DNA of 64,000 nt from an uncultured Pseudomonadales bacterium (GCA_958296295.1 OY282460.1:2914001-2978000); one strand, 5' to 3'; counted from the first letter of the stretch, positions 54,801 to 62,588 are shown. Translations and numbers: made by a program. Notes: generated by a model from the letters alone, not told the origin.

Positions 54801-54900
54801 TTTCGAGGGATTGCGCGGCGGAGAACGACGCCCCGAACAAGAGGGCACCACAGACCGGGGCCAAAGCCCAGCCAGTACACCTGTAGCGCATGCTCTTCAT
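51880..54900 (-). CDS. Exported leucine-rich-repeat protein with two GKWRL modules
   Basis: A 1006-residue secreted protein with a signal peptide (ALAPVCGALLFGASFSAAQ). After an N-terminal part with a cadherin-like strand (VTPTAAGTITVRLGEGAE), about 9 leucine-rich repeats run from residue 285 to 490 (LSWLDLSNNALTDISALAGLSNL pattern). The last 470 residues hold two copies of the module shared with two other proteins of this window: FFPAAGDESRRQGFLRVINRS ... GKWRLAVHARWPVQ ... GHLANLS, then RQGFARIKNRS ... GKWRLAVAFEQPLTV ... GHLTNLS. LRR plus this module suggests a surface-exposed binding protein. ATG 54900 or 54891 may be the start. Confidence 0.9.
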   Translation of the reverse strand: MKSMRYRCTGWALAPVCGALLFGASFSAAQSLESLEVVATISVPVPSPTVFVRHPGGYRPVSISPPYLHARTSPQAVTVTGGRPNYRHYLCLDKALEDVRPSSHRACTAVADRVPLEKVELTLAMIDFGGVAWHIAVGVRKSFRAQWIPIPAASPVELAPALAATETQYTAKIHPYANGLRVTPTAAGTITVRLGEGAETTVASGETHLIEGLADGANTLAVKVENDDASETFTVQLERALLPDPVVRAAALAAVGKAPSVALAEDDLQGLRTLRLNSAGVTDLAGLGAATNLTWLSLDGNELRDIDIAELAKLHALSWLDLSNNALTDISALAGLSNLRDLLLSNNAVADLTPLSTLAELRTLTLDGNAVEELWPLAGLSALEQLSLPDNRVAELLPLAGLRTLRYLDLRGNRIKEIWPLSGLRNLRRLELADNAVVDIGPLRTLNELQRLNLERNAVRDVSGLRLLTALTRLRLAGNAIVDTRGLATGRALATGDAVGLVDNPLSGQSIETHVPALRGAGAAVLAGWQVPFFPAAGDESRRQGFLRVINRSNAAGEVHVFAVDDAGVRAPAVRLTIGPRQARHVNSGDLELGNPGKGLPQGIGAPTAGAWRLSVASALDIEVLAAIRTPDGFLTSIHDALPREGRLETLRAAVFNPRRNRRQVSSLRLVNPGAVDEPVSVWGQDDNGFGRLASGWVVPAGGALTLTAAQLESYRLAERRPGLGRGVGKWRLAVHARWPVQAMSLLASPTGHLANLSAAPANRDADGTWRLPLFPAAAEPFRQGFARIKNRSGRGCLVRIEAVDDAGVRAGPVDLQIGPLRTVHINSDDLENGNADKGLEEGVGSPTSGDWRLALTSNLDIRAYAYVRTDDGFLTAMHDVAPVTEGETPGSGVARVSMFNPGSNRRQQSLLRLVNDGEVNAEVSITGVDDSGEGSATVSATIPAGEARTFSAAELEAGSALFVGALGDGEGKWRLAVAFEQPLTVMSLLQSPTGHLTNLSSTTRP

Positions 54901-55856
54901 TCCAAGGTCCTCGCCTTGGCTTGCCCAGCCGCTACGCCGCAGTCGCGCTTGCGCACGCTGCGTGGTGGCGGAGCGGACGGCAGTCTAACATCGGCTCCAC
55001 GGTGCGTATTTTTACAATTAATATCAATGAGTTAACCAGATATAGCTATTGGCAACTGGCGAAGCATTTGTATCAATCTTTGTTGCCCCGCGGGCCCGAA
55101 ACCAAGGTGCGCTCGAGAGTGCGAGACTCGCTCGCATCGGGGATTCGTAAGTCCTTGTTGTTCCGCGCGTTCCACGGTTCGCGTTTCTTCTTCTGCGCCA
55201 TGATCGTCTCCATCGCCTTGCGGTTGAACCGCACCAGAACGCACGGAGAGTAGCACAGCCTGATACGGCGCGGGCGTGGGGGAGGAAGTGCTTGAAGGGT
55301 CTAGATGCCAACGCCGGAGCATTCGATCAAACCCGCAACGAGCGGTTCGTGGTGCTCTCGGGCGAAGGGCGCGGGGCGGCCGGACATGGTGGTGAAGCTG
55401 CCGAACGGCCGCGCCGTGGCGGTGGACGCCAAGGCGTCGACGGCCGCCTTTCTCGAAGCAGGCACCGCGTCCGACGAGGTTGTCGTGAAAGGGGATCATG
55501 TGAGGAGAGGGACTACGCATGGCCGCGCGCCTAAACGGCAACCACCTTTACATGCATCGCGGATCAACTACCACGCCACGCAGCCACCGGAAATCGCCTT
55601 CCGGCACCATGCAATTTCGCAAGTTGAGCCAAAATTTCCTGTTTCAGGGTTGTCCTACCGCAATGTTGGGCGTATGTTGAACTCTCAACACGGGTACGAC
55701 CTCTCGACGAGCGCAACAGCAGCACCGCACGCAGTACAAGTGGCGGAGCGCCTCGGCCATGCTGCAAATTGGGCGCCGTTCAGGGCAAGATGAGAAGGTC
55801 CAGCACAGCGGCATCCCAGCCCCCACGTCACACGTATTGCGTGGAGGCTTGCGCGG
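54901..55856. other. Decayed stretch before the mobile element
   Basis: About 950 bp with no intact gene. The open frames here lack ribosome sites and have unlike amino-acid usage. It includes a fragment of an RmuC-like gene (separate entry) and an AT-rich patch (54990-55060). The left edge of the mobile element probably lies within it, but no direct repeat pairing with the right side was recognised. Confidence 0.5.
55309..55500 (+). pseudogene. Fragment of an RmuC-like DNA recombination gene
   Basis: One frame gives GRPDMVVKLPNGRAVAVDAKASTAAFLEA, the typical R-P-D-x-V-V-x-L-P-x-G-x-x-x-V-V-D-A-K signature of RmuC. A second frame just upstream gives RFVVLSGEGRG, which would be the segment before it, so at least one frameshift lies between. 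The rest of the roughly 400-residue gene is gone. RmuC limits recombination at inverted repeats. Confidence 0.45.
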
Positions 55857-56231
55857 ATGACCGCTCGACGAAGACCAAACACCACGCCGGAACCGCTCCG
55901 GCCATCCGATGAAACAGCGCTGCCGGGCATGGAGCGGGTCCCCCGGCTGCTGCGCCTCGCCGACGTGTGCGACCGGACCGCGCTGGGCCGGAGCAGCATC
56001 TACCAGCTGATGAGGGACGGAGAATTTCCGATGTCGGTGAAGATCGGCGGCCACGCCGTCCGATGGCGCGCCGCCGACATCGCCCGGTGGATCGAGGACC
56101 TGCCTGCCACGAGCAACGCGCCGTTGACCGCAGACGGGGAACGAAGTCGCGGTGCGCAAGCGCATCGTGTCGCTCGCTTGGAGCGTGTCCCATCTGTCCG
56201 CCCGCCCGCCGACGACGGGATGCCCCGATGA
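55857..56231 (+). CDS. AlpA-family helix-turn-helix regulator
   Basis: A 124-residue protein with an AlpA/excisionase-like winged helix-turn-helix (RLADVCDRTALGRSSIYQLMRDGEFPMSVKIGGHAVRWRAADIARWIED). Such proteins switch on integrase or replication genes in phage satellites and integrative elements. GGAGG lies 9 nt before the ATG. The C-terminal 45 residues are low-complexity, possibly a read-through after an original shorter end. It is first in the element and 334 nt before the VapE gene. Confidence 0.85.
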   Translation: MTARRRPNTTPEPLRPSDETALPGMERVPRLLRLADVCDRTALGRSSIYQLMRDGEFPMSVKIGGHAVRWRAADIARWIEDLPATSNAPLTADGERSRGAQAHRVARLERVPSVRPPADDGMPR

Positions 56232-56385
56232 CGACTGATGTTCCAGCGGTGCTTGACGGCCAACTGATGCCCGCCGGCTAGCCGCAAAGGGCGCTCACAG
56301 GGGCTCTCACGCGATCCGCCTTGCCGAAATAGCGGCACTTCCTCCTCCAAATCGGGGCGCTTTGGTTCGAACACGGCGTCCGCAC

Positions 56386-56415
56386 TAGTCCACAGTAGTC
56401 CGCATTAGTCCACCA
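56386..56415. repeat. Three 10-bp direct repeats (iteron-like)
   Basis: TAGTCC(A/G)C occurs at 56386, 56396 and 56406, spaced by exactly 10 bp (one DNA helical turn). The set lies 150 nt before the VapE start. Helically phased repeats suit a replication initiator or the AlpA protein. Confidence 0.6.
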
Positions 56416-56564
56416 CTGTCGGTGGTAGAAGTTGTTGTTTCTTAAGGCTTTTCGCCGCACCATGGATTTGTCCTGCAAGCGGGACGGGCGACCACTCCCG
56501 ACCCGCTTGGCGGTGTGAACCACCGCGGCAGGACAGCGACACAGAAGGTACACGGAGGTGCCGC

Positions 56565-58787
56565 ATGGCCAATAATACGCCTGCGCAACCGGACGCGCAC
56601 AACGAATCCGCTAACGGCGGGGCAGTCAAAGCCGCGCCATCAACCTACCCGAACGCCACGGCCGCCATGGCCGAACTGCGGAAGCGGAACACGAATTTGC
56701 GCTTTTGCGGGAACCGCGCGAAAGGCAAAGCGTTCGAGCGAGCGTGGCAAGACGAACCGCGGCCTAGCGATCCCGCAAACTGGCCGGCGAAGTGGCGGGG
56801 GGCGGAGGAGTTTTGTCTTGTCCCGTCAACCGCAGGACTGTTCCTGGTGGACGTGGACGCGGCCTACGACGGCGTTGACGGGGCGGAGCGGAGGGCGACG
56901 AAGGAGGAAGCGTCCGCGCTAGTAGCCGCGCTAGGCGGGCGCCCTTACTTGTACGAGAGCACGCAAGGGAAGTCGTCTTGGCATGTTCTCTACGCGGACA
57001 CTGCGAACGGCGGCAGGGACTGGTCGGCGTTGAAAGGCGCCGGCAAGAGCGGTTTCGCTTCCGCCAACGGCCTGCTATGGCGCGGCGACGGCGACGTTGT
57101 GTTGAAGTTCGACACACGCGGCGGCGGCTTGTACACGGACGGCGCGAAGGCGGGGAAGGTTTGCGGTTGCCGCATCGACGCTAACAGGCGGCGGTTGACG
57201 AAACTGATTGCCGCCCTCGACCACGGCGTTACTCCCCTAGAGAATCCCCAAATCCTAGCGGACGCGTTCGCGGCGCGGAACACTTGGGGCAAGCCGATAG
57301 GCGGCACGGCGAAGGGCGGGGCGCATTCGCTCATCCTCGAGCGTGCGCGGGGGATAGCGCGACTCCCCGACGACGACGCGAAGGCGGCGTTGGCCGAACT
57401 CGCAAGGGAAGTCGCGAACGAGCGAGCGAAGCGCGAAGGCAACACGGCGGGATTCGCTGCGGAACTGGCCACGGCGACCGACGAGGTCGATCGCGCATTC
57501 AAGGCGGCAAGGGAGTTCGCGCAAGGCGGAGCGGAGCGGCCAGTAACCGCATTCTACGACGACGAAACGGCGGAGTCGGTGCAAAGGGCCATTGCCGCAG
57601 TCGACATCGAACTGCGGTACAACATCCGGGGCGGGGACCGGGAAGAGTGGCGAGAGAACGGCGGGGAATGGGAAGTCGTTGGCGATCAAGCGCGAGCGCA
57701 CATCCGGGAAGTCATGGCGTGTTCGCTGTTTTACCCGCCGAAAAAAGGGAGCGCGCTGTTGGACCCCTATCGACTGTCCCCCCAGATGTTTCGCGAGCGA
57801 TCACACGCGATCATGCGGACTGTGCGCGTCGACCCCTTCGCGCAATGGTTGGACGAACTCCCCGCTTGGGACGGCGAGGGGCGGTTGTGGACATGGTTGC
57901 CGGACGTGTTCGATTGCGAAGGCAACGACCCGGACTTGGTGGCATGGGCATCGGCCTTCCTGCCGCTAGGTGCCGTATGGCGGACACGCAAGCCGGGGAC
58001 GAAACTGGACGAACTCCCCGTTCTAATCGGGGAAAGGGGCATCGGCAAGAGTTCGGCAATCGCGGCATTGATCCCCCCCGAACATCAAATGGACTGGTTC
58101 GTGGACTCGTTGAAACTGAGCGAGGACGACAAGCGCAAATCCGAAACGATAGAAGGGAGAGTGATCGCGGAGTTCGGCGAAATGCAAGGGGCAAGCGTCG
58201 CGGACAGGGAGGGCATCAAGGCGTTCCTAAGTCGTCGCGACGATGGCGGACACAGGGGGGCATACGCGCACAACCCGGAACCTAGACCGAGAAGGTGCGT
58301 GTTCGTCGGGACGGGGAATCCCGGGCCGAACTTGCCGAACGATCCTGCAGGGAATAGGAACTTTGTGATTGTCAATGTTCGGCGGAAGTCGAGCGTCGCG
58401 ACGGTCGTCGAACACGTGGACGCGATCCGGTTGCAACTATGGGCCGAAGCGGTTGCCCTCTACAACGACGGGCAAACGGCGTGGCTCCCGGTCGCGTTCG
58501 CAAAGGCGCAAGCGCGTGTCAACGAAGGGGCAAGGTCGGCGGACCTGCTATTCGAGGACGCGATAGAGGTGGCGTTGGCTAAGCGGGAGCGGGGCAAGCG
58601 CGGGCCGTTCACAACGCAGGAGATCATGGTCGAAGCGAAGATCCTGCTCCCCGACGAACCGCTAGGTCGCACGGGCGTGGCGACCGCGAAGCGCGTGGCG
58701 AACGTGTTGCGCTTGCATCGCTACGTCGTGGCGGACAGGCGGGAGTCGCGCAAGGGCAAGCAGGTTCGCGTGTGGGTTCGGAAGTAG
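56565..58787 (+). CDS. VapE-type primase/helicase replication protein
   Basis: A 740-residue replication protein. The N-terminal 220 residues look like a prim-pol/DUF3987-type primase (FLVDVDAAYDG, SSWHVLYAD, GDVVLKFDTRGGGLYTDG). Residues about 400-690 are a VapE-family SF3-like helicase: PAWDGEGRLWTWLPDVFDC, P-loop IGERGIGKSSAIAALIP, then GRVIAEFGEMQG (Walker B), a D-x-x-x-I-K-A-F-L-S-R motif and FVGTGNPG plus GNRNFVIVNV sensor. The GGAGG ribosome site is 6 nt before the ATG. Upstream iterons and a downstream inverted repeat fit replication of the element by this protein. Confidence 0.9.
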   Translation: MANNTPAQPDAHNESANGGAVKAAPSTYPNATAAMAELRKRNTNLRFCGNRAKGKAFERAWQDEPRPSDPANWPAKWRGAEEFCLVPSTAGLFLVDVDAAYDGVDGAERRATKEEASALVAALGGRPYLYESTQGKSSWHVLYADTANGGRDWSALKGAGKSGFASANGLLWRGDGDVVLKFDTRGGGLYTDGAKAGKVCGCRIDANRRRLTKLIAALDHGVTPLENPQILADAFAARNTWGKPIGGTAKGGAHSLILERARGIARLPDDDAKAALAELAREVANERAKREGNTAGFAAELATATDEVDRAFKAAREFAQGGAERPVTAFYDDETAESVQRAIAAVDIELRYNIRGGDREEWRENGGEWEVVGDQARAHIREVMACSLFYPPKKGSALLDPYRLSPQMFRERSHAIMRTVRVDPFAQWLDELPAWDGEGRLWTWLPDVFDCEGNDPDLVAWASAFLPLGAVWRTRKPGTKLDELPVLIGERGIGKSSAIAALIPPEHQMDWFVDSLKLSEDDKRKSETIEGRVIAEFGEMQGASVADREGIKAFLSRRDDGGHRGAYAHNPEPRPRRCVFVGTGNPGPNLPNDPAGNRNFVIVNVRRKSSVATVVEHVDAIRLQLWAEAVALYNDGQTAWLPVAFAKAQARVNEGARSADLLFEDAIEVALAKRERGKRGPFTTQEIMVEAKILLPDEPLGRTGVATAKRVANVLRLHRYVVADRRESRKGKQVRVWVRK

Positions 58788-58917
58788 ACACTAGACACTA
58801 AAGACACTAGATCCTATGGAGCTGCCGAAAGCCGTGCAAACAGGGATAAATCTAGCCCTGTCTGCCGCGCAAACCTAGCCGCCATGGGATCTAGTGTCTT
58901 TAGTGTCTAAGTGTCTA
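58785..58917. repeat. Near-perfect long inverted repeat with AGACACT repeats
   Basis: The arm 58785-58819 and the reverse complement of 58882-58917 agree over about 35 bases with one mismatch and one insertion. Each arm contains AGACACT three times (spaced by about 8-9 bp). The 62-bp centre holds a smaller stem, ACAGGG / CCCTGT, around an AT-rich loop. The left arm includes the VapE stop codon TAG. The structure could extrude as a cruciform and is a good candidate origin or termination site for the element. Confidence 0.9.
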
Positions 58918-59006
58918 CTGATAGAGGGGGGGGGAACCCCTGTGTCCGCGGCAATAAGGCGTAAGCGAACGCCCACCTTCCGAACGCATTGAAAAGGACT
59001 AGACGC

Positions 59007-59933
59007 ATGGCCTTGACCCCCGCCGAACGCCAACGCCGCTACATGGCGAAGCCGGAAGCGCGCTCGAAGGCCAACGCTCGAAGGCGGCAACGGCGGGCGG
59101 AAGCGAAGGCGGTTGACCGCCAACCCCCGGCGAAGGCGCATCGCAAGCCGACTGTGCGGCGCGTCGTTCAATGGTTGCGGCGGGAGATCATCGTTCCTAG
59201 CGGTTTGCGGCGCGGCTTGCCGTTCGACCTTCGCGGTTGGCAAGAGGACTGGTTGACCGCGGCAATGGCGGACGGCATCCGGGAAGCGGGGCTTAGCGTC
59301 GCTCGCAAGAACGCTAAAAGCAGCTCCATAGCGGGCCTGCTACTCGCGCATCTACTCGACGAGGATACCGTTCAACCGCTATGGCGGGCGATCGTCGTGT
59401 CCTTGACGGGCCGCCACGCGAGCGAACTGCGCGATCAAATGGACGATATGGCGCGAGCGTCGGGGAAGGCGATCGTCGTCAAGCGGACTCCCTATCCGGG
59501 GAGCGTCGAGGGCCTGCACGGGGCGCGTGTCGACTTCCTCGCGGCGGACAAGGCATCGGGGCATAGCGTCGGGGCCGACCTTGTCATCATCGACGAAGCG
59601 GGCCTGCTGGACGAGTCGAAGCGCGGACTATGGAACGCGGTTGCCACATGCACGTCGGCGCGGGACGGCCGCCTGTTCGCCATAAGCGTTCGCGGGGACG
59701 GGCCGATGTTCTCGGAACTGGCCGCGAGAGCGGACTTGCCTAGCGTCCACTGGCAAGAGTTCGCCGCGCCGATGGACGCGGACCTGGACGACGAGAGAGC
59801 GTGGCATGCGGCCAACCCCGGAATCGCGTTTCGCCTGCTCCCCGCGGAGGCCGGCGGCCTGTGGAGGCAACAGAGCGAAACGAGGGCGCAGGGAGCGAAG
59901 CGACCGGAGGGGATTCTTAAGGGGAACCCTTAA
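59007..59933 (+). CDS. Terminase large subunit, ATPase domain only (truncated)
   Basis: A 308-residue protein. The N-terminal 60 residues are Arg/Ala-rich; then the large-terminase ATPase core follows: LSVARKNAKSSSIAGLL (deviant P-loop, N-A-K-S), AIVVSLTGRHASELRDQMDDM and ADLVIIDEAGLL (Walker B). It breaks off after about residue 290 with an odd tail (AKRPEGILKGNP) instead of the linker and RNase-H-like nuclease. The loss of the nuclease suggests either decay or reuse for something other than packaging. AAAAGGA lies 8 nt before the ATG. A hairpin immediately follows the stop. Confidence 0.82.
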   Translation: MALTPAERQRRYMAKPEARSKANARRRQRRAEAKAVDRQPPAKAHRKPTVRRVVQWLRREIIVPSGLRRGLPFDLRGWQEDWLTAAMADGIREAGLSVARKNAKSSSIAGLLLAHLLDEDTVQPLWRAIVVSLTGRHASELRDQMDDMARASGKAIVVKRTPYPGSVEGLHGARVDFLAADKASGHSVGADLVIIDEAGLLDESKRGLWNAVATCTSARDGRLFAISVRGDGPMFSELAARADLPSVHWQEFAAPMDADLDDERAWHAANPGIAFRLLPAEAGGLWRQQSETRAQGAKRPEGILKGNP

Positions 59934-59976
59934 GCCCACAAGAGAGCGAAGCGAACGATGCAAAACGAAGTTTTGC
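59916..59976. repeat. Two adjacent hairpins with GAA triloops
   Basis: CTTAAGGG-GAA-CCCTTAAG (59916-59934) and GCAAAAC-GAA-GTTTTGC (59960-59976) are both perfect, with identical GAA loops. They span the end of the terminase frame and the first part of the gap before the relaxase. No poly-T follows, so they are not ordinary terminators. Confidence 0.85.
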
Positions 59977-60016
59977 GCAGTGGGTTTCACAAATGCGCCC
60001 CGCCCACCGGCGCTTT

Positions 60017-60036
60017 ACCCCTTCGGGGGTTGTTTT
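60017..60036 (+). terminator. UUCG-type intrinsic terminator
   Basis: ACCCC-TTCG-GGGGT forms a 5-bp stem with the very stable UUCG tetraloop, followed by TGTTTT. It ends the transcript of the terminase gene before the relaxase promoter region, where TATGAT lies at 60124-60129. Confidence 0.6.
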
Positions 60037-60155
60037 CCCGCTGAGAAGCACGCCCGCCACGTCCCACTCCGCACCCATCCCCCTTCCGCCCGCCGCAGGC
60101 GTTCTCCGCCAGCCGACTGGTGTTATGATCAGGCCCCCATCTCTCAGGGACGAGG

Positions 60156-61472
60156 ATGACGGGCAAGCCCCGCAAGACCGTCTGGCACGTCGAGCCGATC
60201 CCGGACAACGGCTCGTCGAACATCATCGCCCACGCGAGGGGACTCGTCCGCAGCGACGTCACGAACGCCGCCAACGCTGCCGACACCGAGGCCGCCGACC
60301 GCGGATGCGTGGACCTCGGCTCGGCCACGCGGGAACAGATCGCCGGCGAAAACGCGGCCCGCGACGCGTGGCTCAAAAGCAGACGGGGCCGGCGCCCGCG
60401 GCCCTACGCGGAGTTCATGCTCGCAGGCCCTCCGCCCTACGCGGACGACGATGCCTGGCCCGCCGACAAGGAACTCGCGTGGGCGAAGTCGACGAGGGAG
60501 TGGGTGGCCAAGCGCTTCCCCGACTCGCTGATCGTGGTCGCGTCCCTGCACCGCGACGAGACCTCTCCGCACGTCCACGTCGTGATCTCCCCGCGCTTCG
60601 TCAACCCCGAGACCGGCGAGGCCGGATGGGGGTGGTGCAAGGCCCGCAACGTCGCCGCGAACACGACGCTCAACGAGCGCCGCAAGCGAAGGCGCGCCAC
60701 GCCGATGCGCACCGGCCGCCGCGGATGCGGCAACGCCATGATCGTCCTGCAGGACGACTGCCACGAACACATCGGCAAGCCGCACGGCCTCGAGCGCGGC
60801 GAGCGCGGATCGAAGCGCAAGCACCGGGCGGTCGACCAGGTGAAGGCCGCGGCGGGACGGGTGAAGGCCCTGAAGCTCCAGCTCGAAGTGCGCGAGAGGG
60901 AGATCGAAGTGCGCGACGAGGAGTCCCTGAAGCGGAGCGCCCGCCTGGACGGCCGGATCGCCCATTACAACCGGCGCGTCGGCGAACTCACCGCGAAGCT
61001 CAAGGCCCGGAGCGAGGCGCACAAGAAGCGCGTCGCCGAACTCGACGAGCGGGAGAATCGCCAGAAGGCCGAGGGGGAGCGGCTCGCCGAACGCAAGCGC
61101 CGCCTGGACGAGCACGAGCGGGCGCACGGGAAGGTCATCGAGCAACTGCGGGCGCTCAAGCGCAGGGACGAGGCGGTCGAGCGCAAGGCCCGCATCGCGG
61201 AGAGGACCGACTTGGCCGCCCGCGAAATGATCGATCGCCTCCGCGTGGCCACGCGGTGTGTGGACGAGGGCCTAGGCTCGCCGCGCATCGAAGACGCCGC
61301 CCTGTGGATGGACCGGGCGCATCAGGCCGTTCACGGCGACGAGAGGGAGCGGGCCTCCGTGGGCGCCTTGTTCGCCAACCCCGGCGCCGCGCCGGCGGCG
61401 AAGCGCGACAGGGGGAAGGTGGTGGAGTTTGCCGGGAACGACAGGTCGCTCAGGTCGCTCAGGTCGCTGTAG
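60156..61472 (+). CDS. MobV/Pre-type plasmid mobilisation relaxase
   Basis: A 438-residue protein. The N-terminal 200 residues show the Pre/Mob relaxase pattern: NIIAHARGL, and the catalytic segment SLHRDETSPHVHVVISP (about residues 128-145) with the metal-binding histidines, similar to the H-x-D-E-x-x-P-H motif of MobV. A long Arg/Glu coiled coil spans about 225-370. It would nick an oriT upstream of its own gene. The last residues RSLRSLRSL come from three tandem copies of a 9-bp unit. RBS AGGGACGAGG lies just before the ATG. Relaxases of this kind are unusual next to terminase genes. Confidence 0.87.
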   Translation: MTGKPRKTVWHVEPIPDNGSSNIIAHARGLVRSDVTNAANAADTEAADRGCVDLGSATREQIAGENAARDAWLKSRRGRRPRPYAEFMLAGPPPYADDDAWPADKELAWAKSTREWVAKRFPDSLIVVASLHRDETSPHVHVVISPRFVNPETGEAGWGWCKARNVAANTTLNERRKRRRATPMRTGRRGCGNAMIVLQDDCHEHIGKPHGLERGERGSKRKHRAVDQVKAAAGRVKALKLQLEVREREIEVRDEESLKRSARLDGRIAHYNRRVGELTAKLKARSEAHKKRVAELDERENRQKAEGERLAERKRRLDEHERAHGKVIEQLRALKRRDEAVERKARIAERTDLAAREMIDRLRVATRCVDEGLGSPRIEDAALWMDRAHQAVHGDERERASVGALFANPGAAPAAKRDRGKVVEFAGNDRSLRSLRSL

Positions 61473-61651
61473 GCCAGCGCGGGATTGCGCCCGTAGCGGG
61501 TGGACGACGAGGCGCACTGCGCGGCGGCTTGGCTAGAGGAAGGCGCCGGCGCTTAGGCGTAGCTGTGCGATGATGCTTGGGAGACCAAGGTGAAAGCCAA
61601 TGTTGATGAGGTTCTGGAAGCCTTGGCCCCAGACAGCAAAACGGAGGAGCA

Positions 61652-62155
61652 ATGAGCATGAACGATGGACTCGACAGCACGATCCCTGACCATTTCCTGT
61701 TGTTTCACGAGCAGGCGACGGGACAGGTGATCGCGGTCAACCGCACGGCCATTTCGTGTGTCGTCCCCGATGGCGACAACGCTGTTCTCTATCTCGCAGG
61801 ACCATCCACCACCCCCGATGTCGAACGCGAAGGTCGACGGGTGGTTGTCAGGGAGCACTCGGACGAGGTGCTCGGGTTGTTGAAGATCGAGACGCCGCCG
61901 CTTTCACCCTTGCCTGTTTTGCGCCACCAAACCAACTTCGTGCCCATCTCATCCGGTCTCGGCGAGACGACTCACATCAACCCGCTGGCCGTGGTGTGTG
62001 TTCTGGGCGGTGACGGCGACGACAGGCATTTCGGGGTGCGGACGCATGCGTTGTTCACACATTCAACCGCGCCGCTCAAACTGAGACCTTCCCCGGCCGC
62101 TGTGGCCGCAAAGTTCAACGCGGCGATCAAGGAGATGTTTTCGGCACCCGAGTGA
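61652..62155 (+). CDS. Uncharacterised 167-residue protein at the element edge
   Basis: I do not recognise the family. The protein has an acidic, strand-rich N-terminal half and a C-terminal helix (AAVAAKFNAAIKEMF). GGAGG lies 5 nt before ATG 61652. A short frame (GTG 61590 to TGA 61655, about 21 codons, MKANVDEVLEAL) ends by overlapping this start by 4 nt and could be a small partner or leader. No toxin or antitoxin signature is clear. It lies between the relaxase and the CRISPR repeats. Confidence 0.6.
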   Translation: MSMNDGLDSTIPDHFLLFHEQATGQVIAVNRTAISCVVPDGDNAVLYLAGPSTTPDVEREGRRVVVREHSDEVLGLLKIETPPLSPLPVLRHQTNFVPISSGLGETTHINPLAVVCVLGGDGDDRHFGVRTHALFTHSTAPLKLRPSPAAVAAKFNAAIKEMFSAPE

Positions 62156-62304
62156 TCCCCAACAGACCGCGACACCGGCCGACCCCGAACACCGCTCGCC
62201 AATCGCGCCAAAAACCATCAAGGCGCTCACAGCGGGTCGGGACGGGTATCCTCGCGGTCTGGAAAAATGGCGGCAAGAGAGGTGCTGCGGCATACGTCAT
62301 GACC

Positions 62305-62392
62305 GGTCTATCCCCGCCTGCGCGGGGGGACGTCGACGCAGCCGTCGCAACAGAAACCGTAGAAGGTCCATCCCCGCCTGCGCGGGGGATCC
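62305..62392. CRISPR. Two-repeat orphan CRISPR, type I-E-like
   Basis: Two repeats of about 28 bp at 62305 and 62365, sharing the palindromic core CCCCGCCTGCGCGGGG preceded by GGTC(T/C)AT, separated by a 32-nt spacer (62333-62364). The repeat closely resembles type I-E repeats (GGTTCATCCCCGC...). The copies differ at the fifth base and the end, as in a decaying terminal repeat. No cas gene is in the window. The AT-rich sequence after the array (62400-62470) could be a leader if the array is read on the other strand. Confidence 0.65.
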
Positions 62393-62572
62393 CTTGCCAC
62401 CACCGTTCATATCTTATACACATCTGGGGCCTTGTCAACACTTTTCGCACTTTTTTCGCTTTTTGCAGCCGGCGACGGGCGGCTTGCGGCGTTACGCGAA
62501 GGGCGGGCCGATGGACAGGGGACTGGCGCGCACGGGCGCGACCCCGGCCCTTCAAGGTGCTTGATAGGTTGC

Positions 62573-62588
62573 TAGAATTCACATTCTA
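62573..62588. promoter_or_regulatory. TAGAAT-ATTCTA inverted repeat
   Basis: TAGAAT-TCAC-ATTCTA is a 6-bp palindrome with a 4-bp spacer, the same half-site as the one at 22204. It lies 67 nt past the stop codon of the minus-strand subtilase-like gene, so it is not in that gene's promoter; its role is unclear. Confidence 0.25.

Larger units (their letters stand above)
55857..62155 (+). mobile_element. Mobile element with AlpA, VapE-type replication, terminase ATPase and MobV relaxase
   Basis: Five consecutive plus-strand genes with no housekeeping content: AlpA-like regulator, VapE-type primase/helicase, truncated terminase, MobV relaxase, and a gene of unknown function. The first three resemble satellite-prophage cores, the relaxase a mobilisable plasmid. 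The genes are separated by long non-coding stretches that contain iterons, inverted repeats and hairpins. No integrase, capsid gene or attachment site was recognised; both boundaries are approximate (right edge set at the last gene). Confidence 0.65.

Noticed and set aside
61590..61655. 21-codon frame before the 167-residue gene
   Set aside because: Possible leader or remnant, but there is no ribosome site of its own and it is too short to support as a gene.
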